DNA from: Strobilurus pachycystidiatus
Lineage: Eukaryota > Basidiomycota > Agaricomycetes > Agaricales > Physalacriaceae
DNA: 64,000 bases
Direction: 5' to 3'
Assembly: GCA_019915135.1 (NCBI GenBank)
Contig: JAHLMK010000005.1
Location: 2,108,001-2,172,000, forward strand
Below, piece by piece: positions 23,471 to 34,293 of the stretch (positions are counted from its first letter, which is position 1; the number at the start of each line of letters is the position of its first letter). Below the pieces are notes generated by a model. The model did no database searches and was not told the DNA's origin. It saw only the letters and a program-made list of their open reading frames with translations. Both the position numbers and the translations under genes were made by a program.

Positions 23471-25218
23471 AGATCGAGGATAGTAGCCAGTTTCACGACT
23501 CAGAGCTGCGGCGGATAGTATCATACTTTTCTCTGGGTTGTTTTGTTGAGCAATGAGATTCACGAACGCTTCAAACAACTTTGTGTGATTCTGGCTCTTA
23601 GACCCTGCCTTTCCCTGGCCTTTCCAGACCCCGCCGCCATCATGATTACAAGTCTCGACGCTCCGGTACTTTCCATTAAGACCACCGCGCTGATGCTGAT
23701 CAGTATCGATGAGACGCTCGGGAATCCTCGTCAGTCAACGTTTCAATCGGGAGGATACTGCGACAAGAAGCATCTATGATTGAGTAAAAAACGACCTCAA
23801 CTTGAACCAAAGGCGTCGAGATGTATGGCGAGGCAACAACACGCGAATGCAAAGGAAGAGGGCCATCAGTTATTCAGCTTGATCCTGGACTCTAGGTAGT
23901 TCTAACATCAACTGATTGGTGACAGTCAGCAGCGGTAAATCAGTGGTAAATCCTGGGGCACGACATAGCTAGAACATCATGATTCTTATCTTTCCTCGGC
24001 GTAGCAGCGTAGCTCGGCTTAGCTACGCTCGGTTCGAATATGATACCTATTACCAAATCGCTATACACCGTATTGATAGAGTACTGATGGTGAGGGTGAT
24101 GATGTCGAAGGGTTGGAGCCAAACGAGTGATTGGATGATCGTTGACAACTTCTCGTATGTAGGTACTACATATTGATGCGGACACGAGCTACGCTGGTTT
24201 GTATGCAAGTACACTAACACTTGTTGCAGGACAGTCTTGCCCAAGGAATATAAAGAATGGGCAGAAATGAAAACGTGAAAGAGACAGGACGGGACAGAGT
24301 AGCAGGATGCGATGAGACGGAGGACGCACCCTGAAGAAATTGTTGATATAACACAATTTACAGTCCCGGTCCTCTTGGTGTCCTTTGGGAGTCCCATGCG
24401 GACGCTGGGTATTGAATTTGTTCCCTGAGATGATTGCGCCACACTGTCCCTCGCTTGATCCTTGATAGCCGTCGACATGATGCTGATTGAATAGTCGACT
24501 GATAAGAGTTAAAGGCACGCGACGGTGTTGCGGCGCTGTTCGACTTACCGCGCTCTTTTTTGGTATTTTTTTTCCATTCAATTCCGAGGACATAGAAGGA
24601 TATCAGTCCTGTATTAGGATCGAGCTGTGGATATAGAGATGCTTTGAGCCCTGCCAGGGCGGTGACATGATGTGTAGTCGCCGCTTCACGAAGCAGCGGA
24701 GGCGCGCAAGAAGTTGTTGATTCCTTTTCACAGACATATTGTCTTGAGTGGTTGGAGATGAGATGAAAGGAAGCCGTCATACGCGTGAGAGCAGGTGAAA
24801 AGAGTCAAGACGCGAACAGCGAGTCAGTTATATCTTATCTTATCTGATCTTAAATGTTCCTTCCGGCGACCATCATGTCCAGAGTAAGACTAATAGTCTG
24901 TCGACTCCTGGGTCAACGTTCCAGTAGGTTCCAGTCCAGTCCTGGACCAGTCTGATGATACTGAGATCATGCATCCAAGATTCATGCCTTCATTCTTTGA
25001 CACGGACCATTTCTGATCACTAAAAGGCACGGTGACTGCGAGTACATAGCCACTAATGATGATAGTCCGAGTGCGCCAGCCTGCTCCGCCCATCATGAAA
25101 CATTTGGTCTAAGCGGCGCGCCCCTGGGAGAAAATAATGCTTGGCTGTCCCCACAGGTACGAATCTACTATCCGTTAAATGCACTCGCAGACCAATTCAG
25201 TCATTTCTACAGCTGAAC
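23471..25218. other. Long intergenic region, no supported gene
   Basis: A 140-codon frame on the minus strand (24358-24780) was examined and not recognised. Short palindromic sequence around GTAGCTCGGCTTAGCTAC occurs near 24007-24024. The region just before 25219 must hold the promoter of F-box paralogue B. Confidence 0.5.
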
Positions 25219-26691
25219 ATGGACCCCCCTTCCCTAAAAGTTACACCCTCAAGCATAGGCGGCGGTCTCATCCCCCCAGAACTCTTTCCCGAGATTATCA
25301 GACACGTCAAGGAGCCTTGGGTGCTGCGTCAATTCGCCCTTGTCTGTAAAGGCTGGTGCAGATTCGCCCAGCCGAACATTTACCGCGAGCTCTACTTCTC
25401 GGACAGTGATCAGTTCACGCCATACAACGAAAACCTCCCCCTCTACCCCCACCTGGCAGCGTCTGTCAAGAGGCTGCATCTGTCCGCCGAAGGATGCTGC
25501 GCTCACTCTCCGCAGACACACAGGGATTGGGACGAGATGGAACGGTTGCCTCTCCTCAGCAGCTCCGCTGGGCGCAAATTCGCCAAGCTTATGCTCCCTA
25601 ATGTGAGGGAGCTCAAGCTCGATGACTTCTCCGACTGGAGTCACGTCGACGAGAGGATCATCCTACAGAGCTGGGGGCCGACCATTGACACGCTCCAGTT
25701 GAGCGCGACACGCCTTAACCCGTTTGAACTGATGCGCCTTGTCGACGGCATGCCGCGGCTCCAAAATCTGCAGCTAGGTGAAGATGTTTTGGATTGCTTC
25801 AGCGACGACGAGGAGCCTCGGTATCTCCGGGAGGGTTACTACAATCCCCTGCACAAGGCTACGTCGCGACGAGTATCCCCAAAGTCCCTGCGCTCGCTTC
25901 GCATTCGTGTAGACCGCCATTCGTCTTGCCTTATCTCGTGGGCAGTGGGCGCAGCATTCGACCTCGACCAGCTGGAGACGCTGCATCTCCGATGGAGTCA
26001 TTCGTCGGGGGACCCGCGGCGTGTCGTTTCATCAGAAACATGCGACGACGCCTTGCGCTTGCTCAACGCTGCCTCGCGGAGTGTGAAGAAGCTCAGGCTC
26101 TGTTTCGATCCCGTGGCCAAGAGGAGCCTGGCCTTTCTCGCCTCGATATCAAGCAAGGATGTCCTTCTCGGTAAGATGATCCATTCTTCTCGACGCAGCA
26201 TAGCTCATATGCGTCCCGTATCAGACCACTTCTTGTCGAAAGATGCGTTTTCAGAATTCCAGGCGCTGGAGGTTCTCGAGCTGAGACATGACTCCAAAGC
26301 ATACTTCGCCGTCGAGGATCTCCCCCGCATTGCACAAGTCCTCAAAGCATTCCATGCCCCGAATCTTTGGAGGGTCGTGATCGCTATTCGCGCACACATC
26401 TCCTCATCTCGCGATATCACCAGCTTCCGGGCATCTCCTTCTTGGAAGGCATTCGATGATATCCTCTCAGATCATTGCGGCGTACCAGCCCTTGTCCAGG
26501 TCGTTCTCAAAGTTCGTGCCGATATGACGATGTGGGACGCTGTCCATGCCTTCCAAACCGAGATGTCTGTCGACTTAGGGTACACAAGCAAACCACCCCT
26601 CTTCGAGGACTTTTCGCGTATCCTGCACCAACAACTTCCGGCTCTGAGCCGTCGTTGTCACATCGTCCTCGAAGAAGTCCCAGACATATGA
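25219..26691 (+). CDS. F-box/leucine-rich-like protein, paralogue B
   Basis: This is a paralogue of the gene at 17667-19173 and a likely SCF adaptor. Exon 1 is 25219-26170, exon 2 is 26225-26691 (54-nt intron that is also open in frame; 472 residues when spliced). Splicing is supported because it joins SSKDVLL to HFLSKDAFSEFQALEVLELR, matching VILAYFLEKHAFSDLRTLHVLELR-like sequence in paralogue A. The F-box-like region is LIPPELFPEIIRHVKEPW, then FALVCKGWCRFAQPNIY. Repeats include LPNVRELKLDDFSDW-like and GMPRLQNLQLGEDVL. Relative to A it has a small insertion (GCCAHSPQTHRD) in the first third. The first ATG in frame (25219) is preferred; upstream frame lacks an ATG. Confidence 0.85.
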   Translation: MDPPSLKVTPSSIGGGLIPPELFPEIIRHVKEPWVLRQFALVCKGWCRFAQPNIYRELYFSDSDQFTPYNENLPLYPHLAASVKRLHLSAEGCCAHSPQTHRDWDEMERLPLLSSSAGRKFAKLMLPNVRELKLDDFSDWSHVDERIILQSWGPTIDTLQLSATRLNPFELMRLVDGMPRLQNLQLGEDVLDCFSDDEEPRYLREGYYNPLHKATSRRVSPKSLRSLRIRVDRHSSCLISWAVGAAFDLDQLETLHLRWSHSSGDPRRVVSSETCDDALRLLNAASRSVKKLRLCFDPVAKRSLAFLASISSKDVLLGKMIHSSRRSIAHMRPVSDHFLSKDAFSEFQALEVLELRHDSKAYFAVEDLPRIAQVLKAFHAPNLWRVVIAIRAHISSSRDITSFRASPSWKAFDDILSDHCGVPALVQVVLKVRADMTMWDAVHAFQTEMSVDLGYTSKPPLFEDFSRILHQQLPALSRRCHIVLEEVPDI

Positions 26692-27487
26692 CAGATGGAT
26701 GTTCGCATGTTCTCGGTATTGCTGCATCCATTATCTGTCAGTAATCGTCCTTACCTCCACCTACTTAGTTCTGCTCGACATAATCATGCTCTGTTGGACC
26801 TAGGTCCAACCCTCCAACGATTTATAATCCGACTAATGCTTATACCCCTCTATATTCCGGTCTTCTTCTTGTAAATTTCTGCTTCAACGCACTGTACTTA
26901 GTCTCTATCTTATTTAACTTACGAGTTTGTGTACTAGATTTAACCCTTGATGCCATATATACGTAGCAGCTAGTATTTCGACGAATGATGAGGCCTAGGG
27001 CCTTATGAGATTTTGCTTGTGGAACACTTGTTCTTCGTCGCACGGCTTCTTGTCCGTCACTGGCAGGAGCCATCAGTTTCACGCCACTGGAAGCATGTCA
27101 CAACAATCGGCGCCACACAAATGAGCGTCAGTCTATCTCAGACGAAGGAGACTGTTCAACACAAGACTTGAGGTAGACGTCAAACAGTCGCCAAATGAAG
27201 GACACATGATCGCGGCAATTTCTCTCCAATAACACGTCTAGCGCGGAGCAGTATGGCTCGGAGGACCGGACATTGAGGTCTCACGGAAGGACCGGGAAGG
27301 TTAAGGCAACTATCGTCGAGAAACAATTTCAGGAGACGAGGTGCTGCAAGAAGCGTTACATTTTGTAAATGATACCACTCAGCAACAACGTAGGACAACG
27401 ATGAATCGATTATTGCGCCGTCGAAATTGTAAAAAAGCACTCCCACTTATTTCCTTGCTTCTTTCCTTCCCGGCTTTTCCCTCCCAA
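26692..27487. other. Convergent intergenic region, no gene seen
   Basis: AT-richer sequence lies between two converging 3' ends. No coding or repeat signal is supported. Confidence 0.55.
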
Positions 27488-28731
27488 TCATATCCCAGCA
27501 AACTTCCTCATGTACTCGGCAGGAAGACATTGATTGAGCGAGCTCCGGTATAAGACCGTCATTTCGCCATCCCGCCAAAGAAGACTCATACACCTATTGG
27601 GTCCCGCAGCAACAATCATGTCCTGTAACATCCCCAACACGCCTCGAAGCTCATTCAGTTTCGATTGGTTATTGGCGTGCACATCGCTAATGCCTCGTTG
27701 CGCTGTCGATATAAAGCTGCCCTCCATATGGATTCCGACGAGGAGGAGGGGGGTTTGTGAGAGATACATTTGCATGAATTTTTGACCGAGAACCTGTCGA
27801 GGCTTTGATGCCGTTGTCAGCTCGAGTATGCGTTCCTGCGCTATCAGTCTGCCTTGTCGGAGAATGGTTATGAAATGAGCGGGATCAACCGCGACCACCT
27901 TAGGTGGCTTAGGTTCAAGAAGGCTATGGGTGGCCATCGCCGCCGTCATTTCGTCCAAAGGGTTGTGCGCTGTACAAGCATCGACCTCAAATCGAACGAC
28001 GACTTTCAAACCGTCGAAATTCTAAGTATAATGATAGATCAGAGAAGGCAGGACATAACGAATGAATAGGACACCCACGTAGCAGATGATACGGTGGTGG
28101 TGAGGCGAGTCCTCCAGCCCTTTCTCTCTGCGAGTTACGGCGTCCTCAAAAGCGTGGCCGTAACCGCCGCTGGGCACAGTGGTCCTGGGCTCAAAACGTT
28201 GGAAAGACACGGTACGCCGACCTAGCAGATTGAAGTCCAAACGAAAATCGGGTTTGCTCCCAGTGATCCATTGCAACAATTTGCGCAATCCATTACGGTC
28301 CGTCAATACATCGACTGAAGCCCAATCAAAGTCAGGCGTGACTTCCTCGACGGCTAAGACGGTGGGCAACATCGGTGCAGATGGAGACATTTGACTGTTA
28401 TAGTCACAAGGCTGGGGCCCAAAATCGGGAAGAAGGGTGAACGGGACCTCTCTGTCGATCAAGATACGGGGACAGCCTTTGGTATCACAGAAGTCGTTGT
28501 GAGCAAGGCGCCGATAGAATCAGAGACAGAATTTCACTAACCAGGCACCAGCATTGTAGGGGCGTTTGCTGCTTCTTGCCAGTTGTAAGAGCCAATGTAT
28601 GAGACGTCTGTGATGAGGGCATCATGATCACTCTGCCCGACAGGTGGGAGAGACAATCTCTCTGGCAAGGCTGGAACGACCAAGCCCTGCAGAAGTCGCC
28701 TGTCAAAGCGTCGCCGGCTTTGAGGAGACAT
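27488..28731 (-). CDS. Conserved basidiomycete protein of unknown function
   Basis: Three exons keep frame (28542-28731, 28079-28476, 27488-28021; 373 residues). Features: DVSYIGSYNWQEAANAPTML, then VPGCPRILIDREVPFTLLPD. Next come DVLTDRNGLRKLLQWITG and HHRIICYNFDGLKVVVRFE, the last formed across the exon 2/3 border. This matches, from memory of the family pattern (SYNW..PTIxVPGxP..TDRNxLRKLLR..YNFxGLxxVVRxEVDAC), a widespread Agaricomycete protein. It is often labelled geranylgeranyl pyrophosphate synthetase in databases, but the DDxxD motifs of that enzyme are absent here. The name is therefore probably an annotation error. No signal peptide or membrane segment is seen. Confidence 0.75.
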
Positions 28732-29211
28732 GATTTTGTCTGTTGCGACGGTGGGAGTGCGCAGACGACAAGAAAGCGTGGCAAAAGCAGGTTTAAACTT
28801 GAACTAGGGCGCTAAAGGGCCTGCTGACTCGAGCTTGAATGCTAGGTCGGCGCCTAGCAGAACCCTCGCAGGAAATAATTCGGCAGGTGTATGGGTGTCC
28901 TGTGCATCGGACAAATGAAGCTGATTTGCCAGTGAGAAGATGTGGAAAGAACTACTGAAGTCCACAACAATGCCACCGGCAACTGGATTTACATGTCGGA
29001 GAGATCGGACCGGACGAAAAACCAGCTTGTCCTTTTACCACAACAATGACTGCGATGTCCGCCCGCTTTCGCCAGACACTTGGACCTTTGACGTCTAGCT
29101 TTGGATCTTTATGCTCTATCCGACACTTTGTTGCATCTTTGACCTACGACTTTCTACTTATAAATCGTTTCCTTGGGCCTCCCATGTACTCAACACCCCA
29201 CCACACTTTCG
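28732..29211. other. Divergent intergenic region (promoters)
   Basis: No gene is seen. It separates the minus-strand gene starting at 28731 from the HMG-box gene starting at 29212. The last 100 nt are pyrimidine-rich and include TTATAAATC near 29157. Confidence 0.5.
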
Positions 29212-29952
29212 ATGCCTAGATCCAGCGCCTCTCGACATCAACCAGTCCCTTCTGTTCCGCCCAATGGGTTCATACTCTTCCGCGTCGAGACTATAAAACT
29301 GGCCAAAGAAAGCAAATCCGAGCTTCTCAACCATCCCTTCCTCTCCCAGAGAATCGGGGAGATGTGGAACCAGCTGCCGAGCGAGGAGCGAAGTTACTGG
29401 CTTCGAAAGAGTCGGGCTCTGCGGGAAGAGCATAACGCAAAGTACCCGAGGGAGACTAAACATCCCCGACGCAACAGCTCGACTCGGGTTCAACCTTCGA
29501 AAGCCAATAGCATTCTCCCTGTTGGCCCATTGACTCGCTCTATATCTATGCCGGCGTCTGTAGCTGCATCGTCAGTAGAGGTCCCCTCTCCCTTCTACAC
29601 TACATGGGGAATCCCGACGACCTTGGATGAAATCAAAGATACATCTTCCCCCGAACTGGAATGTACTAGCGACGTCGACGTTCAGTGGACTGCCGAGGTA
29701 AAGCCCACAACCCTCATGTACCACACTTTTACTCACGAAACGCAGTCGTTCATCATTCCAGACTCAAGCGATCTATACAAGCAATTCGGAGTCGGCATCG
29801 ATCAAGCGCTTGACCGGGCACTTGCATGCATAGACCCATCCCTCGTCGACGAGTTGAATCGTGATCCATGTTGCTATGAAGCCACTCTTGTACACTATAC
29901 ACCACAAATACAATCATCTATAGAATACCGAAGTCAAGTGATACACCTTTAG
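29212..29952 (+). CDS. HMG-box DNA-binding protein
   Basis: This is a single-exon gene of 246 residues. The HMG box occupies about residues 18-85: VPPNGFILFRVETIKLAKES, then LLNHPFLSQRIGEMWNQLPS and RSYWLRKSRALREEHNAKYP. The pattern PxNxFxLFR..I..MWxxLxxxExxxW..A..xHxxKYP is that of MATA_HMG/Sox-type boxes, which bind the minor groove and bend DNA. The C-terminal two thirds is Ser/Thr/Pro-rich without a recognised domain. Many Agaricomycetes carry dozens of such genes; some regulate mating and fruiting, which cannot be judged here. The first ATG in frame (29212) starts just before the box. Its 3' end overlaps the opposite F-box gene by 35 bp. Confidence 0.85.
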   Translation: MPRSSASRHQPVPSVPPNGFILFRVETIKLAKESKSELLNHPFLSQRIGEMWNQLPSEERSYWLRKSRALREEHNAKYPRETKHPRRNSSTRVQPSKANSILPVGPLTRSISMPASVAASSVEVPSPFYTTWGIPTTLDEIKDTSSPELECTSDVDVQWTAEVKPTTLMYHTFTHETQSFIIPDSSDLYKQFGVGIDQALDRALACIDPSLVDELNRDPCCYEATLVHYTPQIQSSIEYRSQVIHL

Positions 29953-31732
29953 GACAACGAGTCTCCAAAAGTGAAGAAATCAAGGCACACTGTTCTTCCG
30001 CATCAGGGCCCGAAATGAATTGCCTGGTTTCGATGTCGTCTCTGTCATTGGGGTACCGCCACTGAAGTCGAATGTCCTGTAACCCCGCCACACTCGGCAC
30101 TGCCCAGCGAGACAACACCATATCGCAGAAGTGGTCCGGTCGAAAGAGTAGGAACCCGCTCAAGTGTAAGGTCCGAAGATGCGGAATTTGAATAACATGA
30201 TCCGTCTGCGTGTCGTGGACTACTAGTTGCTTCAATAAGCGTACTAGGACAGATGTGGAAACGATGGTGTCTTCGATATCCAACAGCCGGAGGTCGGTCA
30301 ATGTAGGAGTATTACGGACAAGGACAAGAAGATCGTCACTGAGCGGCCCATGCTCAAAGCTGAGGGTTTTGAGGGGACATTGAGAGCGTGCTACAGCGCC
30401 ACACAACACCGAGAATGTCTGGTCGCGATATGGAGCGGTAGAGATGACCAAATTGTCGTTTGGGCAACGGGTGTTTACTGTAAGGTGCTCCAAGACCGGG
30501 AACCGTATGTTGTCCAAAATCTGAGAAACAGACTGGCCAGCTCGGACGCCCGACAATATGGTCAACGAAGTAAGAGATCGGCAGACGATCGAATCGATAC
30601 CGTACTCCGCCAGACGTCCAGCGTCAATGAGAGACGACTTTTCACATCGAATGGTGCACTGCTGGAGACTCTTCATCTGCCAGAGCAAGATCAAATATCG
30701 AAAGACGGAGAGGCCCTTGTATTCGTCGAAAGGCTGATGGCTTGACAGGTGCGTAGCTGTGAAAGACGTGATTCCCTCCCAATTATTCGGAAATGGGCTA
30801 CTGCTGACATCTGCTAGGCGCACGGCGCGCAGAGACGGCACATCGGCGAAAACGCTGTGGGGAGAGGAAGCGGTGTCGTTCGGGAAAGGCACCAGGTGAT
30901 GGAGAGAAAGTGTTTCCAGAGATTGGAAGGAGGCCTTTAAGGGCATGAGTCCCTGCACCATGTTAGGTGGAAGGGCAAGTTTCAAGTGATGGATACGTGG
31001 TGCGAATGGAATGAGAAGGATCGGGATATATGGCGGTAGAGGATCGGTGCGGTCATTCTCTGGGCGATAGATGCACACAGAGAGCGGATAATGCGCCGTA
31101 CGGCGCAACTGGACACCGATGCGTTTCAAGTAGCGCAAATCATCCGGTTTGAAGTTGTTTCTGTTGACGACGATGTTTATAGTCGTCCAGAGTCTGGGGC
31201 ACGCGAGGACTTCGCGCCGCCAGCGTTTGCACACCAGCTCTATGGTCCACAGATCGTTTTTCGGAACACTGACGTCCCACGTCCAGCGTCTCCCCCCCCA
31301 TTTGGGGACGGCTTTGATAGAATCGGCGCCGAGGTGTCCAAAGATATGCGCCAGGATTTCTGAAGGTAGCCGCCGCACTGGCGTGAGAAGCGTCTTGGCT
31401 TCTTGGGCCACCTCACGCAGGAGATTCTCCCGTCGCTCAAGGGCGAATATACGGTTGTCAGCCATGGCGATCTTCTCAACAAAGTTTTCTCGGATGAGGT
31501 GTAGGCGTTCGAGAGCTTTGTCGGCAGAGCTGATCTGATCGTTGATCTCCCTGAGAAAAGACCTCAATGTGAGCTCTTCTGCTGGGCAGGGTTCTTCGTT
31601 CGTTTGCCATAGGGATTCGAGAGCGGGTGATTCGTTATATAGGGAAGGAGGTGGTGGCACGGAGTATGGGGGTATGCTGTGGTCAGAGCAGTTACATCCC
31701 AGACACGGTTGCCAATTGAACAGGTCAGCCAT
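29918..31732 (-). CDS. F-box protein (604 residues)
   Basis: This intronless F-box protein is of the common Agaricomycete type. Start chosen at 31732 (MADLFNWQPCLGCNCSDHS) because of its good context (CAAGATGGC); an in-frame ATG at 31777 would add 15 residues. An N-terminal coiled coil (EINDQISSADKALERLHLIR, then DNRIFALERRENLLREVAQE) precedes the F-box core LLTPVRRLPSEILAHIFGHL and ELVCKRWRREVLACPRLWTT. The remainder is irregular Leu-rich repeat-like sequence (HHLKLALPPNMV, SLETLSLHHLVPF, LEHLTVNTRCP, LRTLHLSGFLLF). It is likely an SCF adaptor; the substrate is unknown. Confidence 0.85.
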   Translation of the reverse strand: MADLFNWQPCLGCNCSDHSIPPYSVPPPPSLYNESPALESLWQTNEEPCPAEELTLRSFLREINDQISSADKALERLHLIRENFVEKIAMADNRIFALERRENLLREVAQEAKTLLTPVRRLPSEILAHIFGHLGADSIKAVPKWGGRRWTWDVSVPKNDLWTIELVCKRWRREVLACPRLWTTINIVVNRNNFKPDDLRYLKRIGVQLRRTAHYPLSVCIYRPENDRTDPLPPYIPILLIPFAPRIHHLKLALPPNMVQGLMPLKASFQSLETLSLHHLVPFPNDTASSPHSVFADVPSLRAVRLADVSSSPFPNNWEGITSFTATHLSSHQPFDEYKGLSVFRYLILLWQMKSLQQCTIRCEKSSLIDAGRLAEYGIDSIVCRSLTSLTILSGVRAGQSVSQILDNIRFPVLEHLTVNTRCPNDNLVISTAPYRDQTFSVLCGAVARSQCPLKTLSFEHGPLSDDLLVLVRNTPTLTDLRLLDIEDTIVSTSVLVRLLKQLVVHDTQTDHVIQIPHLRTLHLSGFLLFRPDHFCDMVLSRWAVPSVAGLQDIRLQWRYPNDRDDIETRQFISGPDAEEQCALISSLLETRCPKGVSLDFGIL

Positions 31733-32211
31733 CTTGAAAAGACGCGTAGTCAGACGAGGACAAGAGAGAAGGAACATGATTTTACATCTGTAGAGCCGTG
31801 TCGCGTCAAAGATCTTCGAGTTGTTTGAGGAAGGTCAGCTAACGACGCGCGCGGCGTTTCTCCTCGAAAACCAAAGTGATCGTTATGATTGTTGTGGATG
31901 TCGTGAATACGAAGTTCGGACCTAAGTAATCGTGACTCTGTCGGTGTTTTCTTTTGTTTGACAAGGTGCGGTTGGTCCAGACTCGTACATCCCTGAACAC
32001 AGCCACCATTGTCCTTCTCTAAAACCACTAGCTGACCGTCAGCACGCCCATAACATGCCGCTGCAGGCGGTATCAGCAGCTGCTGAGAGCATGGAGGTGC
32101 ATGCAGATAAGACCCTTCTCTCTCATATCAGCGGAGCTAGGGGCAAATCATCTGAACATAAATCAGATGTAAGCAGACATCTGACTTGGGAGGCTCTCAT
32201 CATTGCCCACC
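31733..32211. other. Divergent intergenic region
   Basis: No coding sequence is supported. This is the shared upstream region of the F-box gene (-) and the ThDP enzyme gene (+). Confidence 0.5.
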
Positions 32212-34293
32212 ATGCTGACGTCGTCCTCAGTGTTCCTAAAGGCTCTTCGCGACGTCGGTATCACACACGCATTCGTCAACTGGGGGTCTGATCATCCCGC
32301 CTTACTCGAGGACTTGGAACGGCAGAGGGTCGAATCCGACAATGGCACTATCTTGAAGATTGTGACGGCGCCGAATGAGATGGTGGCCTTGAGCGCAGCC
32401 CAGGGATACGCGCAGGCGACTGGGAAACCCGCCGCGGTCATCGTGCATGTTGATGTTGGCACCCAGGCTTTGGCAGGTACCTCTATCTTGAATGTTCGCT
32501 ATTCAGTCTACTCATCGAGCACAGGCGCTGTTCATAATGTTGACCGGAATCAGACCCCAGTACTCATATACGCCGGTGCATCCCCGTTCAGCAGTCATGG
32601 AGAGCTCAAAGGATCACGGAACGAATGGATTATGTGGATCCAAGGTGAATTATCTCGGTTCATTCACCCCATCTTCTGCTGATTGGCGCAGACATACCCG
32701 ATCAGTCTGCCATTGTCCGCCAATACATGCGTTATACCGGGGAGATACGTAGCGGCCTCAACGCAGCTGAAGTTGTCAAGCGAGCACATCAAATGTACAG
32801 ATGCATTCCATCTCCTTGTCAAACTTGTCTGATAACTCCTTGGAAGCTCGACGAGTGATCCAAAGGGACCGGTCTACTTATGGGCCAGGCGAGAGGTCAT
32901 GGAGGCCGAGGTCGATGCTTCTCTGATGGAAGTTCCCGCCAACATGCATCAATGGCCCCCTGTTGAAGAAACCGCGCTCTCACCAACGGCCGTTACCAGA
33001 ATTGCTACAGCCCTCACGACAGCTAGCAAGCCCCTCATCATCACCTCTTATCTCGGTCGAAATCTTGACGCAGTCGCTCCCCTGATTGTGTTATCCACCC
33101 TTCTTGCTATTCCGATATATTGCACTTGCCCCTCGGCTGTCAATGTTCCCTTTTCTCATCCGTACTTCGTTGGCCTATCATACCTTCCTCCCGGAGGTCA
33201 CACGCCGCTTCTAGCTGATGCCGATGTGGTTCTGGTTATCGAGAGTGATCTACCGTGGATCCCAGGCGACACCCATATCTCGGTTAACACCTCAGCGCGC
33301 GTATTCATCGTCAACTCAGGCGATCCGTTGAAGGCTCGCGAGATAGGCATGTGGCATATCCCAGCGGAAATGATATGCAAGGCCGATGTAGAACTGGCAC
33401 TAATCCAGTTAGCGGAGGTGGTCAGACAGCTGGATGAACAGGGCTCCTACGTCGGCGAGAGCGTGCTAACATCATTGCCTGTTCTCGAGAGAGCAAAGAC
33501 ACTTACGAGACGTCATGAAGCTTGGATCATTTCCTTGGATGCCCGAGAGCAGACCTTCGTGGATGGGGCACGTCTGACTGTCCCCAATATCATCGGATGC
33601 CTGCGCAAAATTATCAAGACATCAACTGTCACTGGCGGTCAAGGAACGATTGTACTCAACGAAGCGATCAGCAACTATGGATCGGTGTGGGAGCATATGA
33701 TGGCCGTGGCTCCAGGTAGTATGCTCACGTCGGGAGGATCATCCTTGGGCTGGGCTCTTGGTGCGGCGGTCGGTGTCTCGCTAGCTTCCAAACATGACCT
33801 TATTGTTGTCGTTGTCGGGGATGGATCATTTATGTTCGGCGTTCCTAGCTCCGCATATTGGATGGCTCGAAAATACAACGCGGTCCGTCCTTATCTCACC
33901 TCATTCTCCACCAAATGTATACTTACCTTATTCACGATAGCCTTTTCTCACAATCGTATTGAATAACGGCGGTTGGAAGGTGATGTTCTCACCAATACAG
34001 GCTAGACGCTTTGCTAACTTCCACAGTCGCCCAAACTTTCCATGCTTGGGGTGCACCCAGTTGGCTTGGGATCCCAGGCGCAGGGCGAGCGACTGTCAGT
34101 TGGGTTTGGGCCTGACGTACCCAACTACTCCCAAATTGCTGTCGCCGCGTCTGGTGGCTGGGCCTGGGGTAGACGTCTCGGAGAAGATGGATGGAATCAG
34201 GCTCAATTGAAAGAGGTTCTTACGGAGGCCGTCGATGTTGTATTGAAGGAAGGAAGATGTGCAGTGTTGGACTGTGTTCTGGAGTCGATATGA
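32212..34293 (+). CDS. Thiamine-diphosphate-dependent enzyme (acetolactate synthase-like)
   Basis: Six exons join in frame (32212-32476, 32525-32644, 32692-32794, 32847-33882, 33941-33979, 34027-34293; 609 residues). The N-terminal PYR domain contains VFLKALRDVGITHAFVNWG and the catalytic-type glutamate in TAPNEMVALSAAQGYAQATG. The central domain spans roughly residues 190-340. The C-terminal PP domain has the ThDP/Mg motif GDGSFMFGVPSSAYWMARKY and, after a spliced 39-nt exon, PFLTIVLNNGGWK (GDG..N(N) motif). It lacks a mitochondrial transit peptide, unlike Ilv2. It belongs to the broad acetolactate synthase/benzoylformate decarboxylase group; the substrate cannot be told. The start MLTSSSVFLKALRDVG lacks an extra leader. 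Confidence 0.88.

Noticed and set aside
24358..24780. 140-codon minus-strand frame
   Set aside because: No domain, no credible splice continuation, and composition like intergenic DNA.
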